From: Leptolyngbya sp. PLA1
GTDB lineage: Bacteria; Planctomycetota; Phycisphaerae; Phycisphaerales; UBA1924
Assembly: GCA_021405315.1 (NCBI GenBank)
Contig: QWIH01000032.1
Coordinates: 1-37,059, forward strand
Direction of reading: 5' to 3'
DNA: 37,059 nt
Of this stretch, positions 24,118 through 32,650 are shown in pieces. The position numbers and the translations under genes were made by a program. Each line of letters opens with the position of its first letter. The first letter of the stretch is position 1. The notes under the pieces were generated by a model. It was not told the DNA's origin. It worked only from the letters and a program-made list of their open reading frames with translations, and made no database searches.

Positions 24118-25872
24118 TCAGGGCGATTGCTCGCCGGGTGCCGCCCAGGCGCGCGTATCCAGCGCGCCGCGAGCCGGCGCATCCTGCCAGGGGAGCATCG
24201 CCCGGGGCCAACTGCTCCGACGTCCCAGCGCATCGATCCGCACCACGCCGACCCGCACGATGCCGTCCTTCTCCACCGCGCCGGGGGGGAGTGGGAGCCG
24301 GAAGGTCCACCGGTCCGCGGTCCGCTGCACCTGGGCGCCGGTCGCGGGCGGGAGCAACTCCGGAACGCCCTCCTCGCCCGCGGTCACAGGCAGAAACGCG
24401 GATTCACCGAGCTCCGAGATGCGCACGACCGCGACGGGACGCTCCACGGGCCCGAAGTACACCCGGACCTCCTCCGCGAGCCCCTGCGCTCCGCGCCCCA
24501 GCACCCGGCACTCGCCGTAAAGCTCCCACGAACGCGAGCGAGAGGCAGGCTGCTCGCTCCCCGGTGGCATCGCCGGCTTGTGCAGCAGGCACGCGGCGGG
24601 CCACGCCGCCTCCAACGCCTCGCCACGCTGCCACGCCTCGAGCGTCAGGTCCGCCGCGAAGGGCCTCAGATGAGTGCCTGGCGGCTCCACCGGCAGGGGC
24701 CGTGACATGGCTGTGAGCGTGCCCTGCCAGCGGCCGGCGTGCACTTCCACGGGTGCGAAGAGCACCGCCGGATCGACCCGCGGGGGCACCAGCAGGCGGA
24801 GCGTTCGGTAGGAAGGCAACTCCCGGAGCTCCGGTGTCTGCCCCTCGACACCCGCCCACGCGAGCGTGGGCCGATCAAACACGGACGCCACCGCCGCGGT
24901 TGCCAGCACGCGGGTCCGCGCCGCGTCGAGGATCGCGCCGTCGTCCTCGATCCAAGCGAAGGCCGGGGGCTGGGCGGCGAGCCACGCCTCTGCGACCGCC
25001 GCCACCGTCGCATCTCGCGCCGCCGGGTCCAGCAGCCTCGCGACGAGTGCGTCCAGGTCGGCCAGATCCAGGGGCCAGGCCGGGGCGAACTGCGCCTCGC
25101 CAAACTCCACGATCGCCGCGATCCGCCGCTTCAGCCGCCATGCGAGATCGGCATCGATGCCCCAGACTCGTACCATCGCCGCCCGCCAGCGGCTTTCGTG
25201 CTGCCTCGCAAACGCCTCGACGTCGTCGCTCTCGAACCGCGCGGAGGGCACGCGGCCCGGGTCGTCCTCCGGACACAGACCGTCCGCGATCAGATGCCAT
25301 CTCCAGCGCGTCCGCGGGTCCTCCTGCTCCCCGATGAACCGGGGTGAGAGCACCACCGAAGGAGGGATCGCCGGGTCGCGGGCGGGACGCCACGGCGTGT
25401 CATCCTCGCTGTAGGGCTCCCGAGGAAGTTCCGACCCGTCGCCGATCCATCGGACCGCCACGCGCCGCCCCCCCAGGTCGAGCCAGGCACCGCCCGCGTC
25501 GGCGGGCATCTCGATCACCGCGGCCCACTCCGCGGCCCCGCGCACCTGCGATACCGCCGCCCCGCTGGTCCACTCGCCCGGCTCCGGCAGCCACCCCGCG
25601 CGGTCCTCGGCGAGGGGCATCGCCCGCGCGATCACCACCACCCGAGCCGCGATGGCACGTCCGTCCTCGAGCACGCATCGCAAGCCGTCATCGGGTTGCA
25701 CGCTCCCGAGAGGCACCACGGCGGTGCGCCCGGGCACAAGGTCGAGCCTGGGTACAACGAGGTCCAGCCCGGGCGCACGCCCCGTCGGCGCGGGACCGGC
25801 ACTCCCGCCGCCGGAACACCCGCCGAGCCCGACGGCAAGCACGGAGGCGCACACCACTCGGAGGGCGTTCAC
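24118..25872 (-). CDS. Large lipoprotein of unknown function in the moxR operon
   Basis: No known domain was recognised in these 584 residues. The first residues (NALRVVCASVLAVGLGGC) form a lipoprotein signal with lipobox LGGC. The mature part looks globular, with many Trp and Pro residues and a central helical segment (about 200-290). GTG 25872 follows the moxR stop by two bases and has GGAGG ten bases upstream. The frame remains open through the opposite part of moxR, but that extension is a shadow of the moxR coding sequence. Co-transcription with moxR suggests that the ATPase acts on this protein's assembly, which is inference only. Confidence 0.75.
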   Translation of the reverse strand: MNALRVVCASVLAVGLGGCSGGGSAGPAPTGRAPGLDLVVPRLDLVPGRTAVVPLGSVQPDDGLRCVLEDGRAIAARVVVIARAMPLAEDRAGWLPEPGEWTSGAAVSQVRGAAEWAAVIEMPADAGGAWLDLGGRRVAVRWIGDGSELPREPYSEDDTPWRPARDPAIPPSVVLSPRFIGEQEDPRTRWRWHLIADGLCPEDDPGRVPSARFESDDVEAFARQHESRWRAAMVRVWGIDADLAWRLKRRIAAIVEFGEAQFAPAWPLDLADLDALVARLLDPAARDATVAAVAEAWLAAQPPAFAWIEDDGAILDAARTRVLATAAVASVFDRPTLAWAGVEGQTPELRELPSYRTLRLLVPPRVDPAVLFAPVEVHAGRWQGTLTAMSRPLPVEPPGTHLRPFAADLTLEAWQRGEALEAAWPAACLLHKPAMPPGSEQPASRSRSWELYGECRVLGRGAQGLAEEVRVYFGPVERPVAVVRISELGESAFLPVTAGEEGVPELLPPATGAQVQRTADRWTFRLPLPPGAVEKDGIVRVGVVRIDALGRRSSWPRAMLPWQDAPARGALDTRAWAAPGEQSP

Positions 25873-25874
25873 GA

Positions 25875-26894
25875 TCAAGGGGCCTCCAGGGGCAACGTGG
25901 CCAGCACGTTTTCGATCACCTGCTCCGGCCCGACTCCTTCCGCGTGAGACTCGAAGTTCATGATCAGCCGGTGGCGCACCGCGGGGAGCGCCGCCGCCCG
26001 CACGTCCTCGATCGACACGTTCCAGCGGCCATCCACGAGGGCGCGGCATTTTCCGGCCAGCAGCAAGGCCTGAGCCGCCCTGGGCGAGGCGCCGAGCCTC
26101 ACGTACTTGCTGACCATGGGCGTCGCGAACGCCTCGCCGGGGTGCGTCGCGAGCGTCAGCCGCACCGCGTAGTCCGCCACGTGCGATGCCACTGGCACCA
26201 TGCGCACGAGCTTCGCGTGTTCCAGAATCCTTCGGGCATCGAGCACGGGCGACACCTCGGGCGCATCCGCGGCGGTCGTCCGCCTCAGGATCTCCGCGAG
26301 ATCCGCACGCCCCGGGGTTTGCACCAGCACCTTGAAGAAGAACCTGTCGAGCTGCGCCTCGGGCAGCGGGTACGTGCCCTCCTGCTCGATGGGGTTCTGC
26401 GTCGCCATCACCAGGAATGGCGCGGGCAGCGGGTGCGTCGTGCCTCCGACCGTGACGCTCCGCTCCTGCATGGCCTCCAGCAGCGCGCTCTGTGTCTTGG
26501 GAGTGGCCCGGTTGATCTCGTCCGCCAGCACGATCTGGGCAAAGATGGGCCCCGGCTGGAAGACAAAGCGCCGTTCGCGCCCTCCGGGCCCATCTCGCTC
26601 GCTCACGACCGTGGTGCCCGTCACGTCCGCGGGCATGAGGTCCGGCGTGAACTGCACGCGCGAGAACGACAGCGACAGCGACCCGGCGAGCGTCCGCACG
26701 AGCAAGGTCTTGCCGATGCCGGGCACGCCCTCCAGCAGCACGTGCCCCCCCACCATGAGGCACGTCAGCACGTGCGAAACGACCTGCTCCTGCCCCACCA
26801 CGACGCGTCCCACCTGGTCGCGTACCAGCGCGAAGTCCGCCCGGAACTGTTCCGCGCGAGCCGCGAGTGCTTCTGGCGTGTGTGCGTCGGCCAT
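25875..26894 (-). CDS. MoxR family AAA+ ATPase
   Basis: MoxR ATPases act as chaperones for maturation of enzymes or envelope complexes. The 339-residue protein has Walker A GVPGIGKT (56-63), Walker B VLADEINR (121-128), and ATQNPIEQEGTYPLPEAQLD, the family signature including sensor 1 and the loop after it. ATG 26894 is chosen over a 32-residue upstream extension that overlaps the divergent promoter region. TACGAT about 12 bases before the ATG may be a -10. MoxR genes are usually followed by DUF58 and von Willebrand A genes; here a lipoprotein follows instead. Confidence 0.94.
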   Translation of the reverse strand: MADAHTPEALAARAEQFRADFALVRDQVGRVVVGQEQVVSHVLTCLMVGGHVLLEGVPGIGKTLLVRTLAGSLSLSFSRVQFTPDLMPADVTGTTVVSERDGPGGRERRFVFQPGPIFAQIVLADEINRATPKTQSALLEAMQERSVTVGGTTHPLPAPFLVMATQNPIEQEGTYPLPEAQLDRFFFKVLVQTPGRADLAEILRRTTAADAPEVSPVLDARRILEHAKLVRMVPVASHVADYAVRLTLATHPGEAFATPMVSKYVRLGASPRAAQALLLAGKCRALVDGRWNVSIEDVRAAALPAVRHRLIMNFESHAEGVGPEQVIENVLATLPLEAP

Positions 26895-26971
26895 GCGGAG
26901 GGCATCGTACTCCCCGATGCGGGCTCCCCGCGTAGGCTTGCCGGACGCGTCACACGCTCCCGGAGCTCCCC

Positions 26972-27997
26972 ATGATGAACGTGCTTTCACTCGTCCTCGT
27001 GCTTCTCACCGCCGGGCCCGCGCAGCCGCAAGGCACCACCCCCGCCCCCGCGGCACAGCCCACGCCGCCGGGACCCGGCGCGTTCTTCGAGGAAGCACAG
27101 GCGAAGGTGATCGGCAAGGGGTACGCCTTCACCGAAGGCCCCTGCTGGGTGCCCGCGCGGGACCCCGCTTCCAAGGGCTTCTTCCTCTTCTGCGATGTCC
27201 CCGCCAGCACCGTCCTCCGCTGGAATGGCGGCGCAGACACGCCCGTGCCCTTCCGCACGCCATCGGGCAAGGCCCTCGGCACCGCCGTGGACGCGTCGGG
27301 CAACCTCTACTTCGCGGAGTGCGAGGGTCGCCAGATCACCCGCGTCGCGATCGCCGACGGGACGCCCCAGCCGCCCGTCGTCCTCGCGTCAAAGCTCGAC
27401 GGCAAGCGTCTCAACGCCACCAACGACCTCGTGGTCGCCTCCGACGGAAGCGTCTACTTCACCGACCCATCCTTCTTCACCGCCAAGAAGGACCTGGAAC
27501 TCGAGAAGCTTGCCTCACACCGCATCGCCCCGGACGGGTCCATCACGCTCATCACCGACGCCCTCCGCGCGCCCAACGGCATCGCGCTCTCCCTGGATGA
27601 AAAGGCCGTCTTCATCAACGACTTCGGCGGCGGCAAGATCGTCCGCGTGGACATCCAGCCCGACGGCTCCTTCGCCTCCCCAACCACCTTTGCCGACCTC
27701 CGTGCGCTCGCCAAGGCGCACGGCCTGCCGGAGAGGGGCAACGCCGACGGCCTGCGGCTGGACGCGAACGGGAACATCTACACCACCGGGCCCGGAGGCA
27801 TCCTCGTCCTCTCACCTCAGGCCGAACTGCTCGCAACCCTTCCAGTCCCCGGGGCCTCCAACCTGGCCTTCGGCGGGGAGGACGGCAAGACCCTCATCAT
27901 CACCGCGGGCGGGTCTGTCCTCAGCATCCGGGCCACGCACGCCGGCGCCCCGTGGAAGAAGGCCGCGGACGCGCCCAAAGCCCCCGCGATGCCCTGA
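26972..27997 (+). CDS. Secreted SMP-30/gluconolactonase-like beta-propeller protein
   Basis: A signal peptide (about residues 1-20) and a Pro/Ala-rich spacer lead to a six-bladed propeller of the SMP-30/gluconolactonase/LRE type. Key motifs are FTEGPCWV near residue 51 (metal-binding Glu), NATNDLVVASDGSVYFTDP near 150, and NADGLRLDANGNIYTT near 258 (the DG metal site). Members hydrolyse lactones of sugar acids in a metal-dependent way; the substrate here is unknown. GGAG six bases upstream supports ATG 26972, with ATG 26975 as an alternative. It is followed at 45 bases by an unrecognised gene in the same direction. Confidence 0.88.
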   Translation: MMNVLSLVLVLLTAGPAQPQGTTPAPAAQPTPPGPGAFFEEAQAKVIGKGYAFTEGPCWVPARDPASKGFFLFCDVPASTVLRWNGGADTPVPFRTPSGKALGTAVDASGNLYFAECEGRQITRVAIADGTPQPPVVLASKLDGKRLNATNDLVVASDGSVYFTDPSFFTAKKDLELEKLASHRIAPDGSITLITDALRAPNGIALSLDEKAVFINDFGGGKIVRVDIQPDGSFASPTTFADLRALAKAHGLPERGNADGLRLDANGNIYTTGPGGILVLSPQAELLATLPVPGASNLAFGGEDGKTLIITAGGSVLSIRATHAGAPWKKAADAPKAPAMP

Positions 27998-28042
27998 CCT
28001 CGCCGCGCAAGCCCCACCGCTACCATGCGTCGGGAGAACACC

Positions 28043-28768
28043 ATGAGCAACCCGCGATCGCCTCACATGGCCGCGCCGCTGACCCTCTACGAGGGTGAGG
28101 GCGAGAAGCTCCTCCGTTCGGAGCAGTTTCCGGATCGCGTCACGCTGCTGCCCGGGGAGCACGGCAGCGTCCGCGGGCGAGAGCGGATCCGCATCCTCTG
28201 GGGGCAGGACCTTCTCCGCGATCTCCTCGACGGACGATATCGCACCGTGATCTGCGGCGTGAACGACCGCGACAACAGCCACGGACTCATCGCCCAGCTC
28301 GTCGAGCTCGTCCAGACCAGCCAGTGGTCCGCGCAGACCGTCACCAACTACGCGCGCATGTTCCAGGAGTCCGTCGCTCTCCACGCGGCACGCGACCGAG
28401 AGCCCTACGTCCTCAAGTTCGACCTCGACTCGCTGCTCATCCTCGCCATCCTCCGCCCCCGGGGCAAGGAGCACTTCACCCTCGAGGACCTCGGACGCGG
28501 CTTCCAGACCGTGTCCAAGATGCTCCACGATCGGCGCGAGCGCTGGCCCGCCGCCACCGTCTCGTTCCTCAACGCGAAGGCCAACCGTCTGGTCGGGGCG
28601 GACGGGCAGGAGCCAAGCTTCGAGGCCGTGCTCCGCACCATGTTCAACGCGGGCTACCGCGGAGACGTGTACACCGCGCCCGCCATGTGGCGCTTCGCGG
28701 ATGTGGGCGTCTTCCCGACCTACCCGTTCCCGGAGGGGCTGGAACGCATGCGCACGGGCAGCTCGTGA
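28043..28768 (+). CDS. Unrecognised protein coupled to a GNAT gene
   Basis: No family was recognised in this 241-residue protein. It has no signal peptide or membrane segment and looks cytosolic, with mixed helices and strands such as TVICGVNDRD and YVLKFDLDSLLILAIL. Many charged residues and a codon pattern like its neighbours argue for a real gene. ATG 28043 has GGGAGA five bases upstream; an ATG at 28025 would add six residues. The stop overlaps the GTG start of the next gene (GTGA, 28765-28768), so the two products are probably made together. Confidence 0.8.
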   Translation: MSNPRSPHMAAPLTLYEGEGEKLLRSEQFPDRVTLLPGEHGSVRGRERIRILWGQDLLRDLLDGRYRTVICGVNDRDNSHGLIAQLVELVQTSQWSAQTVTNYARMFQESVALHAARDREPYVLKFDLDSLLILAILRPRGKEHFTLEDLGRGFQTVSKMLHDRRERWPAATVSFLNAKANRLVGADGQEPSFEAVLRTMFNAGYRGDVYTAPAMWRFADVGVFPTYPFPEGLERMRTGSS

Positions 28769-29358
28769 ACACGCCCCGCGCCACGCTGGATGTGCGCCCG
28801 GTCACGCTCGCGGGGTTCGGCGTGACGCTGCGGCCCTACGCGCCGACCGACGCGGCGGCTCTCCACGCCGTTTCACCGCCCGAGACCTTCCGCTACTACC
28901 CCTTTCAGCCCGCGGACGGCTCGCTCGGTGCATTCGAGCGGTTCATGCAGGACGCTCTGAACGACCCGACGAGGCTGACGTTCGTCGTCGAGCGGGATGG
29001 CGGAATCGTCGGATCCACGTCCTACCTCGACATCCGGCCCAGGCACCTGGGAGTCGAGATCGGCTGCACGTGGTACGAACGGGCCAGCCGCGGCACGAGC
29101 GTGAACCCGGCCTGCAAGCTGCTGCTCCTGGCGCACGCGTTCGACGTGCTGGGGTGCGAGCGCGTCCAGCTCAAGTGCGACGCCCGCAACACGCCCTCCG
29201 TCCGCGGCATCACGAAGCTCGGTGCCGCCTTCGAGGGAGCACTCCGAAAGCACATCGTCATGTCCGACGGCTACATCCGCGACACGGCGATGTTCAGCAT
29301 CGTGCGGAGCGAATGGCCCCGCGTGCGAGACGGGTTGCTCGCACGACTCGGCGCCTGA
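28765..29358 (+). CDS. GNAT family N-acetyltransferase (RimJ/RimL type)
   Basis: The 197-residue protein has the GNAT fold of the RimJ/RimL branch. VTLRPYAPTDAAALHAV is the first strand and helix, GIVGSTSYLDI near residue 76 is motif D, CTWYERASRGTSVN near 96 is motif A, and ERVQLKCDARNTPSVRGITK near 132 is motif B. RimJ/RimL relatives acetylate protein N-termini or small amines from acetyl-CoA; the substrate is unknown. GTG 28765 overlaps the stop of the previous gene, so a longer reading from 28324 is rejected as a shadow of that gene. Confidence 0.88.
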   Translation: MNTPRATLDVRPVTLAGFGVTLRPYAPTDAAALHAVSPPETFRYYPFQPADGSLGAFERFMQDALNDPTRLTFVVERDGGIVGSTSYLDIRPRHLGVEIGCTWYERASRGTSVNPACKLLLLAHAFDVLGCERVQLKCDARNTPSVRGITKLGAAFEGALRKHIVMSDGYIRDTAMFSIVRSEWPRVRDGLLARLGA

Positions 29359-29407
29359 GCCGCTCTCCGCGGAGGCTCCTCAACCCGCCCACGCCCCGGC
29401 AGCATCC

Positions 29408-30448
29408 TCACGGCAGATCGTCGGAGCGCCGGGGCGGCGCCGCCACGGACCACACGAACGAACGTACCGCGCCGCCCGACGTGACGCCGTAGCCCGCGAT
29501 ATTCCCGGCGGCATCGACATCGGTCGCGCGACTGGTCCGCATGTCCGGCGGCAGGAGTGCGTGGAGATCGACGAAGGCATGGTCGGGGCCGACCCAGGCC
29601 ACCGCGCGGCTCTCTTGCGGAGTGCCGATCGCGTCGCTGGTGTTGCCGTAGCCCACGATGATTCCCGCGCAGATGGCCGTCGCGAACGAGTGGCGGTACG
29701 GGGAGGGAAGGTAGGTGAAGCTCTCCGGCGTGCCGTCCCAGACGCCCGCCGCATAGAAGCGGATGTCGCGCGGGCGGCCCTCGTGACGCACACGAACGTC
29801 GACGCCAACGTACCCGACCTGGATGGTGCCGTCCGTGTCCGAGGCGACCGAGACGTCCTGTCCCTGCGGGTGGAGATCAACGAAGGAGCCCTGCGTGCCT
29901 CGCCACAGCGCCGCGGTCGGCCCCCGGGAGCCGTTCTGCCAACCGACCTGCGCACCGCCACCCACGCCTGAGACAGTTGCGTCGGTGCCGAGGTCGGTCA
30001 CAACACCTGACGGAAGGTCCCAGAGGAGGGCATGAGAGGCGCCGACGCCTCGTTCGGGGTCGGTCTCGGATGCCGAACCGACGATCTGCACACCGTCGGT
30101 GGCGGTGGCTCGCCCGTACACATAGTCGAACGGGACCGGAAGAGCCTGAGCCCGGTCGTCAACCCAGGCGATGGGGGTCTGAGAGAGCGTGGACGTGCCG
30201 GCGAATCCCACGCTCAGCGCGCCCGTGCGGCCGTTGATCGCGGAGAAGGAGAAGCCGGCGGGGTGCACATCGAGTGTACGGTCTTTGATCCAGAGCGTCG
30301 CGTGGTTGTTCAGCGTGCCGGCGGCGATTCCGGCAGAGACGGTGTTGGCGTACCCGCCGGTGGCGAGTCTGCGCACCGTGACGTCTGGTGCGAACGCGAG
30401 AGACGCCGCGACCGAGGCGGCGATGAGCGTGGAGAGGGGGATGGGCAT
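29408..30448 (-). CDS. Secreted HAF-repeat-like protein
   Basis: A signal peptide (about residues 1-20, PLSTLIAASVAASLAFA) precedes several repeats of the form A-x-LW...DLG or HAFVDLH followed by a Gly-rich turn. Examples are HALLWDLPSGVVTDLG, AALWRGTQGSFVDLH and AVAWVGPDHAFVDLH. These resemble the HAF family of extracellular repeats, whose function is not known. ATG 30448 is chosen because the signal peptide begins there and CGGAG precedes it; an upstream in-frame start would add 21 residues. It is separated by 284 bases from the secreted protein gene upstream. Confidence 0.75.
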   Translation of the reverse strand: MPIPLSTLIAASVAASLAFAPDVTVRRLATGGYANTVSAGIAAGTLNNHATLWIKDRTLDVHPAGFSFSAINGRTGALSVGFAGTSTLSQTPIAWVDDRAQALPVPFDYVYGRATATDGVQIVGSASETDPERGVGASHALLWDLPSGVVTDLGTDATVSGVGGGAQVGWQNGSRGPTAALWRGTQGSFVDLHPQGQDVSVASDTDGTIQVGYVGVDVRVRHEGRPRDIRFYAAGVWDGTPESFTYLPSPYRHSFATAICAGIIVGYGNTSDAIGTPQESRAVAWVGPDHAFVDLHALLPPDMRTSRATDVDAAGNIAGYGVTSGGAVRSFVWSVAAPPRRSDDLP

Positions 30449-30665
30449 GATGGACTCCGAACGGCGCACACGTGGCCACCCCATGCCTGCCTCGACCAGG
30501 AGACGTCGCACAGGGGACCCGGTTCATGCGCCGGGAGTCTGATGTGCATGTCACGTTTCCGTGAGCTGGGCGGCTGGCGCCCGCAAGATGCCGAGCCGAG
30601 CCCGGAGGCGGAGGGCCGCGTGGTCGGAACGTCGGACAGCTTGCTCCAGACCACCCGGCCCCACG

Positions 30666-30700
30666 AGAAAGCAGGCCGCCCCGGGTGAGGGTCGGCCTGC
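30666..30700 (-). terminator. Probable terminator downstream of the dockerin/PKD gene
   Basis: Read on the - strand, GCAGGCCG (30700-30693) pairs exactly with CGGCCTGC (30678-30671), and TTTCTC follows. The T-tract is short, so strength is uncertain. It lies 33 bases beyond the stop at 30733. The rest of 30449-30732 shows only weak GC hairpins and no gene. Confidence 0.55.
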
Positions 30701-30732
30701 GATACGCAGATCACAAGGGTGTGGGTGGCGTC

Positions 30733-32235
30733 TCAGGGGCAGCCACCGCCGCCGACGGTGTTGATGAGCGAGGCGACGTCGTCCTGATCGACGTTGCCGT
30801 CCTGGTTGAAGTCGGGGTCGATGCCGGTGGGGTTCTCGCCGCCTCCCACCACATTGATGAGGTAGGCGATGTCGTCCTGATCGACATTGCCGTCCTGGTT
30901 GAGGTCGGGGTCGCAGGAGGGCCCGCCGGCGCTCACGGTGATGACGACGGTGTCGTCATCGGTGGCTCCCTGAGAATCGGTGACACGGAGCGTGAGCGTG
31001 TGAGTGCCGACGGCGAAGGGTGCCGAGAGGAGCGAGGGACCATCCTGGAGGAGGTTGGCGCCCTCGTACCACTTGTAGTTGGCGATGAAATCGCCCGGGT
31101 CGTTGTCGAAGCTCGCATTGCCGTTGACGACCACAACTTCATCGCCGCTGTTGTCGGTGTCGGTGACGTTCTGGTCAGCGCCGGCGTCGGCGGTCGGGGG
31201 GTTGTTGGCGGGAGCGACACAACCGGGGAACTGCCCGTTGGTGAGCGTGCCGCAGGTGGTGCCGGGGCCCTTGTAGGTGCCGCCCGCGGTGCCGCAGGTG
31301 GTGGCGTCGGCGATGAAGCAGCCCGCGGTGCCAAAGCAGCAGGCGCCCGTGGGGGGTGGGCAGTTCGCCGGGTCCCAGGTGACGCGCATGACCCAGTCGC
31401 CGCGCGGGCGGCAGCCCGTGATGCAGATACCGAAGATGGAGGTGTCCGTCTGGAGCGAAGAGAAGCGGGTCCACCCGCCGTTGGGAGGGCAGCCGTTGGC
31501 GCCGCAGTTGACGGCGTAGAGCCAGTTGTCGGAGGGGTAGTTGAGGGCGGAGTAGCCCGAGCCGCAGCCGATGACTGTGTTATCGGTGCAGGGGAAGGCG
31601 TTGGCGCTGCTGGGGGGCGCTGTGAAACAGGGGTTGGCGGTCTGGGCGTTGTGATGGTCGATGCGGAGGCCCACGGAGAAGGTGTGGGTGGGATCGTTGT
31701 TGGGGTTGTAGATCCAGATCTGCTCGGGGTCGTTGGGGTCGACCTGCGCCTGGATGTTCGTGCCGCGCGTGCCGGGGCCCATGATGACGTGCGGAAGGAT
31801 CTGCCCGTCGGAGTTGAACTCGAAGACGAGCTGGTTCTGATCGGGGGTGCCGTCGTAGACGAGGATGGAGAACTGCGTCTCGGTCTGCACGGTGGCGTTG
31901 AGCTGGGCGAGGATGGCCTCGATGAGCGTGACGCGGAGCGGGAAGAGGTTGCCGGGCAGGGTATAGGAAACCGCGGCGATCTCACCCTCCGCGAAGCCGC
32001 CCTGCGCGGTGTACGTGCCGCCCTCGAAACTGGCGGTGGTCTTGGACGAGACCTGGGGGCAGTTGTCGCGGTCGGAGTACGGGTTCCGCGTGCCGCTGGG
32101 GCTCAGCAGAACCGGGAAGGGCGCGACGTCCGGCGCCATCACCGGGAGGGGCACGTGCTGCGGGTTCGGAGACTCGACCTGGGCGTGAGCGAGGCCGGAG
32201 CAGAGCGCAAGAGCGAACGCGGCATAGGCGCGCAT
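30733..32235 (-). CDS. Secreted protein with Cys-rich motif, PKD-like domain and two dockerin-like repeats
   Basis: The 500-residue protein starts with a signal peptide ending AHA (about residue 18). An N-terminal beta-rich domain of about 240 residues is unassigned. Residues about 315-350 carry the Cys-rich PPTGACCFGTAGCF motif common in planctomycete secreted proteins. A PKD-like domain follows (PPTADAGADQ, then GTHTLTLRVTDSQG). The C-terminus has two calcium-binding dockerin-like units, NQDGNVDQDDIAYLIN and NQDGNVDQDDVASLIN, ending GGGGCP. Such tails may attach proteins to an extracellular partner. AGGAGG seven bases before ATG 32235 fixes the start. Confidence 0.82.
   Translation of the reverse strand: MRAYAAFALALCSGLAHAQVESPNPQHVPLPVMAPDVAPFPVLLSPSGTRNPYSDRDNCPQVSSKTTASFEGGTYTAQGGFAEGEIAAVSYTLPGNLFPLRVTLIEAILAQLNATVQTETQFSILVYDGTPDQNQLVFEFNSDGQILPHVIMGPGTRGTNIQAQVDPNDPEQIWIYNPNNDPTHTFSVGLRIDHHNAQTANPCFTAPPSSANAFPCTDNTVIGCGSGYSALNYPSDNWLYAVNCGANGCPPNGGWTRFSSLQTDTSIFGICITGCRPRGDWVMRVTWDPANCPPPTGACCFGTAGCFIADATTCGTAGGTYKGPGTTCGTLTNGQFPGCVAPANNPPTADAGADQNVTDTDNSGDEVVVVNGNASFDNDPGDFIANYKWYEGANLLQDGPSLLSAPFAVGTHTLTLRVTDSQGATDDDTVVITVSAGGPSCDPDLNQDGNVDQDDIAYLINVVGGGENPTGIDPDFNQDGNVDQDDVASLINTVGGGGCP
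30778..30913. repeat. Direct repeat encoding the two dockerin-like units
   Basis: Bases 30778-30820 and 30871-30913 match at 41 of 43 positions. Both differences are synonymous third-position changes within the calcium-loop segment. The repeat unit spans about 93 bases and reflects recent internal duplication or gene conversion. Confidence 0.8.
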
Positions 32236-32304
32236 GGTGAACCCTCCTGGTTGCCGCTTCGCGCGGCGGGGCCAAGCGGTTCCCTTCCGCCGGCACCTCC
32301 GAAC

Positions 32305-32333
32305 AAGATACCCCACGGCGCCCATGATGCAAC
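32305..32333 (-). promoter_or_regulatory. Candidate promoter for the dockerin/PKD gene
   Basis: On the - strand TTGCAT (32332-32327), a 16-base spacer and TATCTT (32310-32305) precede the start by about 70 bases. The -10 belongs to the TATC-C/T/G-T series seen at several other genes. The -35 side runs into a short inverted repeat at 32332-32354. Confidence 0.4.
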
Positions 32334-32354
32334 CATTTTGGGAAGGCAAATGGT
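32332..32354. repeat. Short inverted repeat between two - strand genes
   Basis: ACCATTT (32332-32338) and AAATGGT (32348-32354) are exact reverse complements around nine bases. It lies downstream of the small membrane protein pair and at the -35 of the dockerin gene, so it could be an operator or a weak transcription end. No T-tract follows. Confidence 0.4.
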
Positions 32355-32389
32355 CGGGTGCGCCTGCCCACACAGTGATTCTCGGAGCG

Positions 32390-32650
32390 TCAGCCGGGCC
32401 CGGAGGCAGGCGGGCCCTGGTGTCGAGAGGTCGACCGGGGCAGCGCGAGTCCGAGCAGCCCCGCACCCATGGCCGCGAGAAGGACCCCCGCGCCGAACGC
32501 TTTGAAAGCGTTCTCGCCCTGCTTCTGGTCCTCGACGGCATACGCGATCAGCGCGCGCATGAGCTCATGGCCGATCAGGAAGACGCCGACCCCCGCGACG
32601 AGGAGCGAGCATCCGAGGCCGATCGCGAATCTTCGGAGGACGGACTTCAT
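32390..32650 (-). CDS. Small membrane protein, second of a coupled pair
   Basis: This 86-residue protein has two predicted membrane helices, about residues 9-28 (GLGCSLLVAGVGVFLIG) and 52-70 (FGAGVLLAAMGAGLLGLAL), joined by a charged loop. No family was recognised. It is below the size where a long frame alone is evidence. However, ATG 32650 overlaps the stop of the upstream small gene as ATGA, and GGAGAAGG precedes it, so the start is well supported. A longer in-frame extension to 33100 has no membrane protein character and is rejected. Confidence 0.65.
   Translation of the reverse strand: MKSVLRRFAIGLGCSLLVAGVGVFLIGHELMRALIAYAVEDQKQGENAFKAFGAGVLLAAMGAGLLGLALPRSTSRHQGPPASGPG

Noticed and set aside
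24118..26763. Single 881-codon - strand frame joining the lipoprotein to sequence overlapping moxR
   Set aside because: The first 297 codons are a shadow of moxR in another frame. The lipoprotein signal starts at GTG 25872, just after the moxR stop.
30685..32505. 606-codon Gly/Val-rich + strand frame opposite the dockerin protein
   Set aside because: Antisense shadow; the - strand has a signal peptide, a PKD-like domain and dockerin-like repeats.
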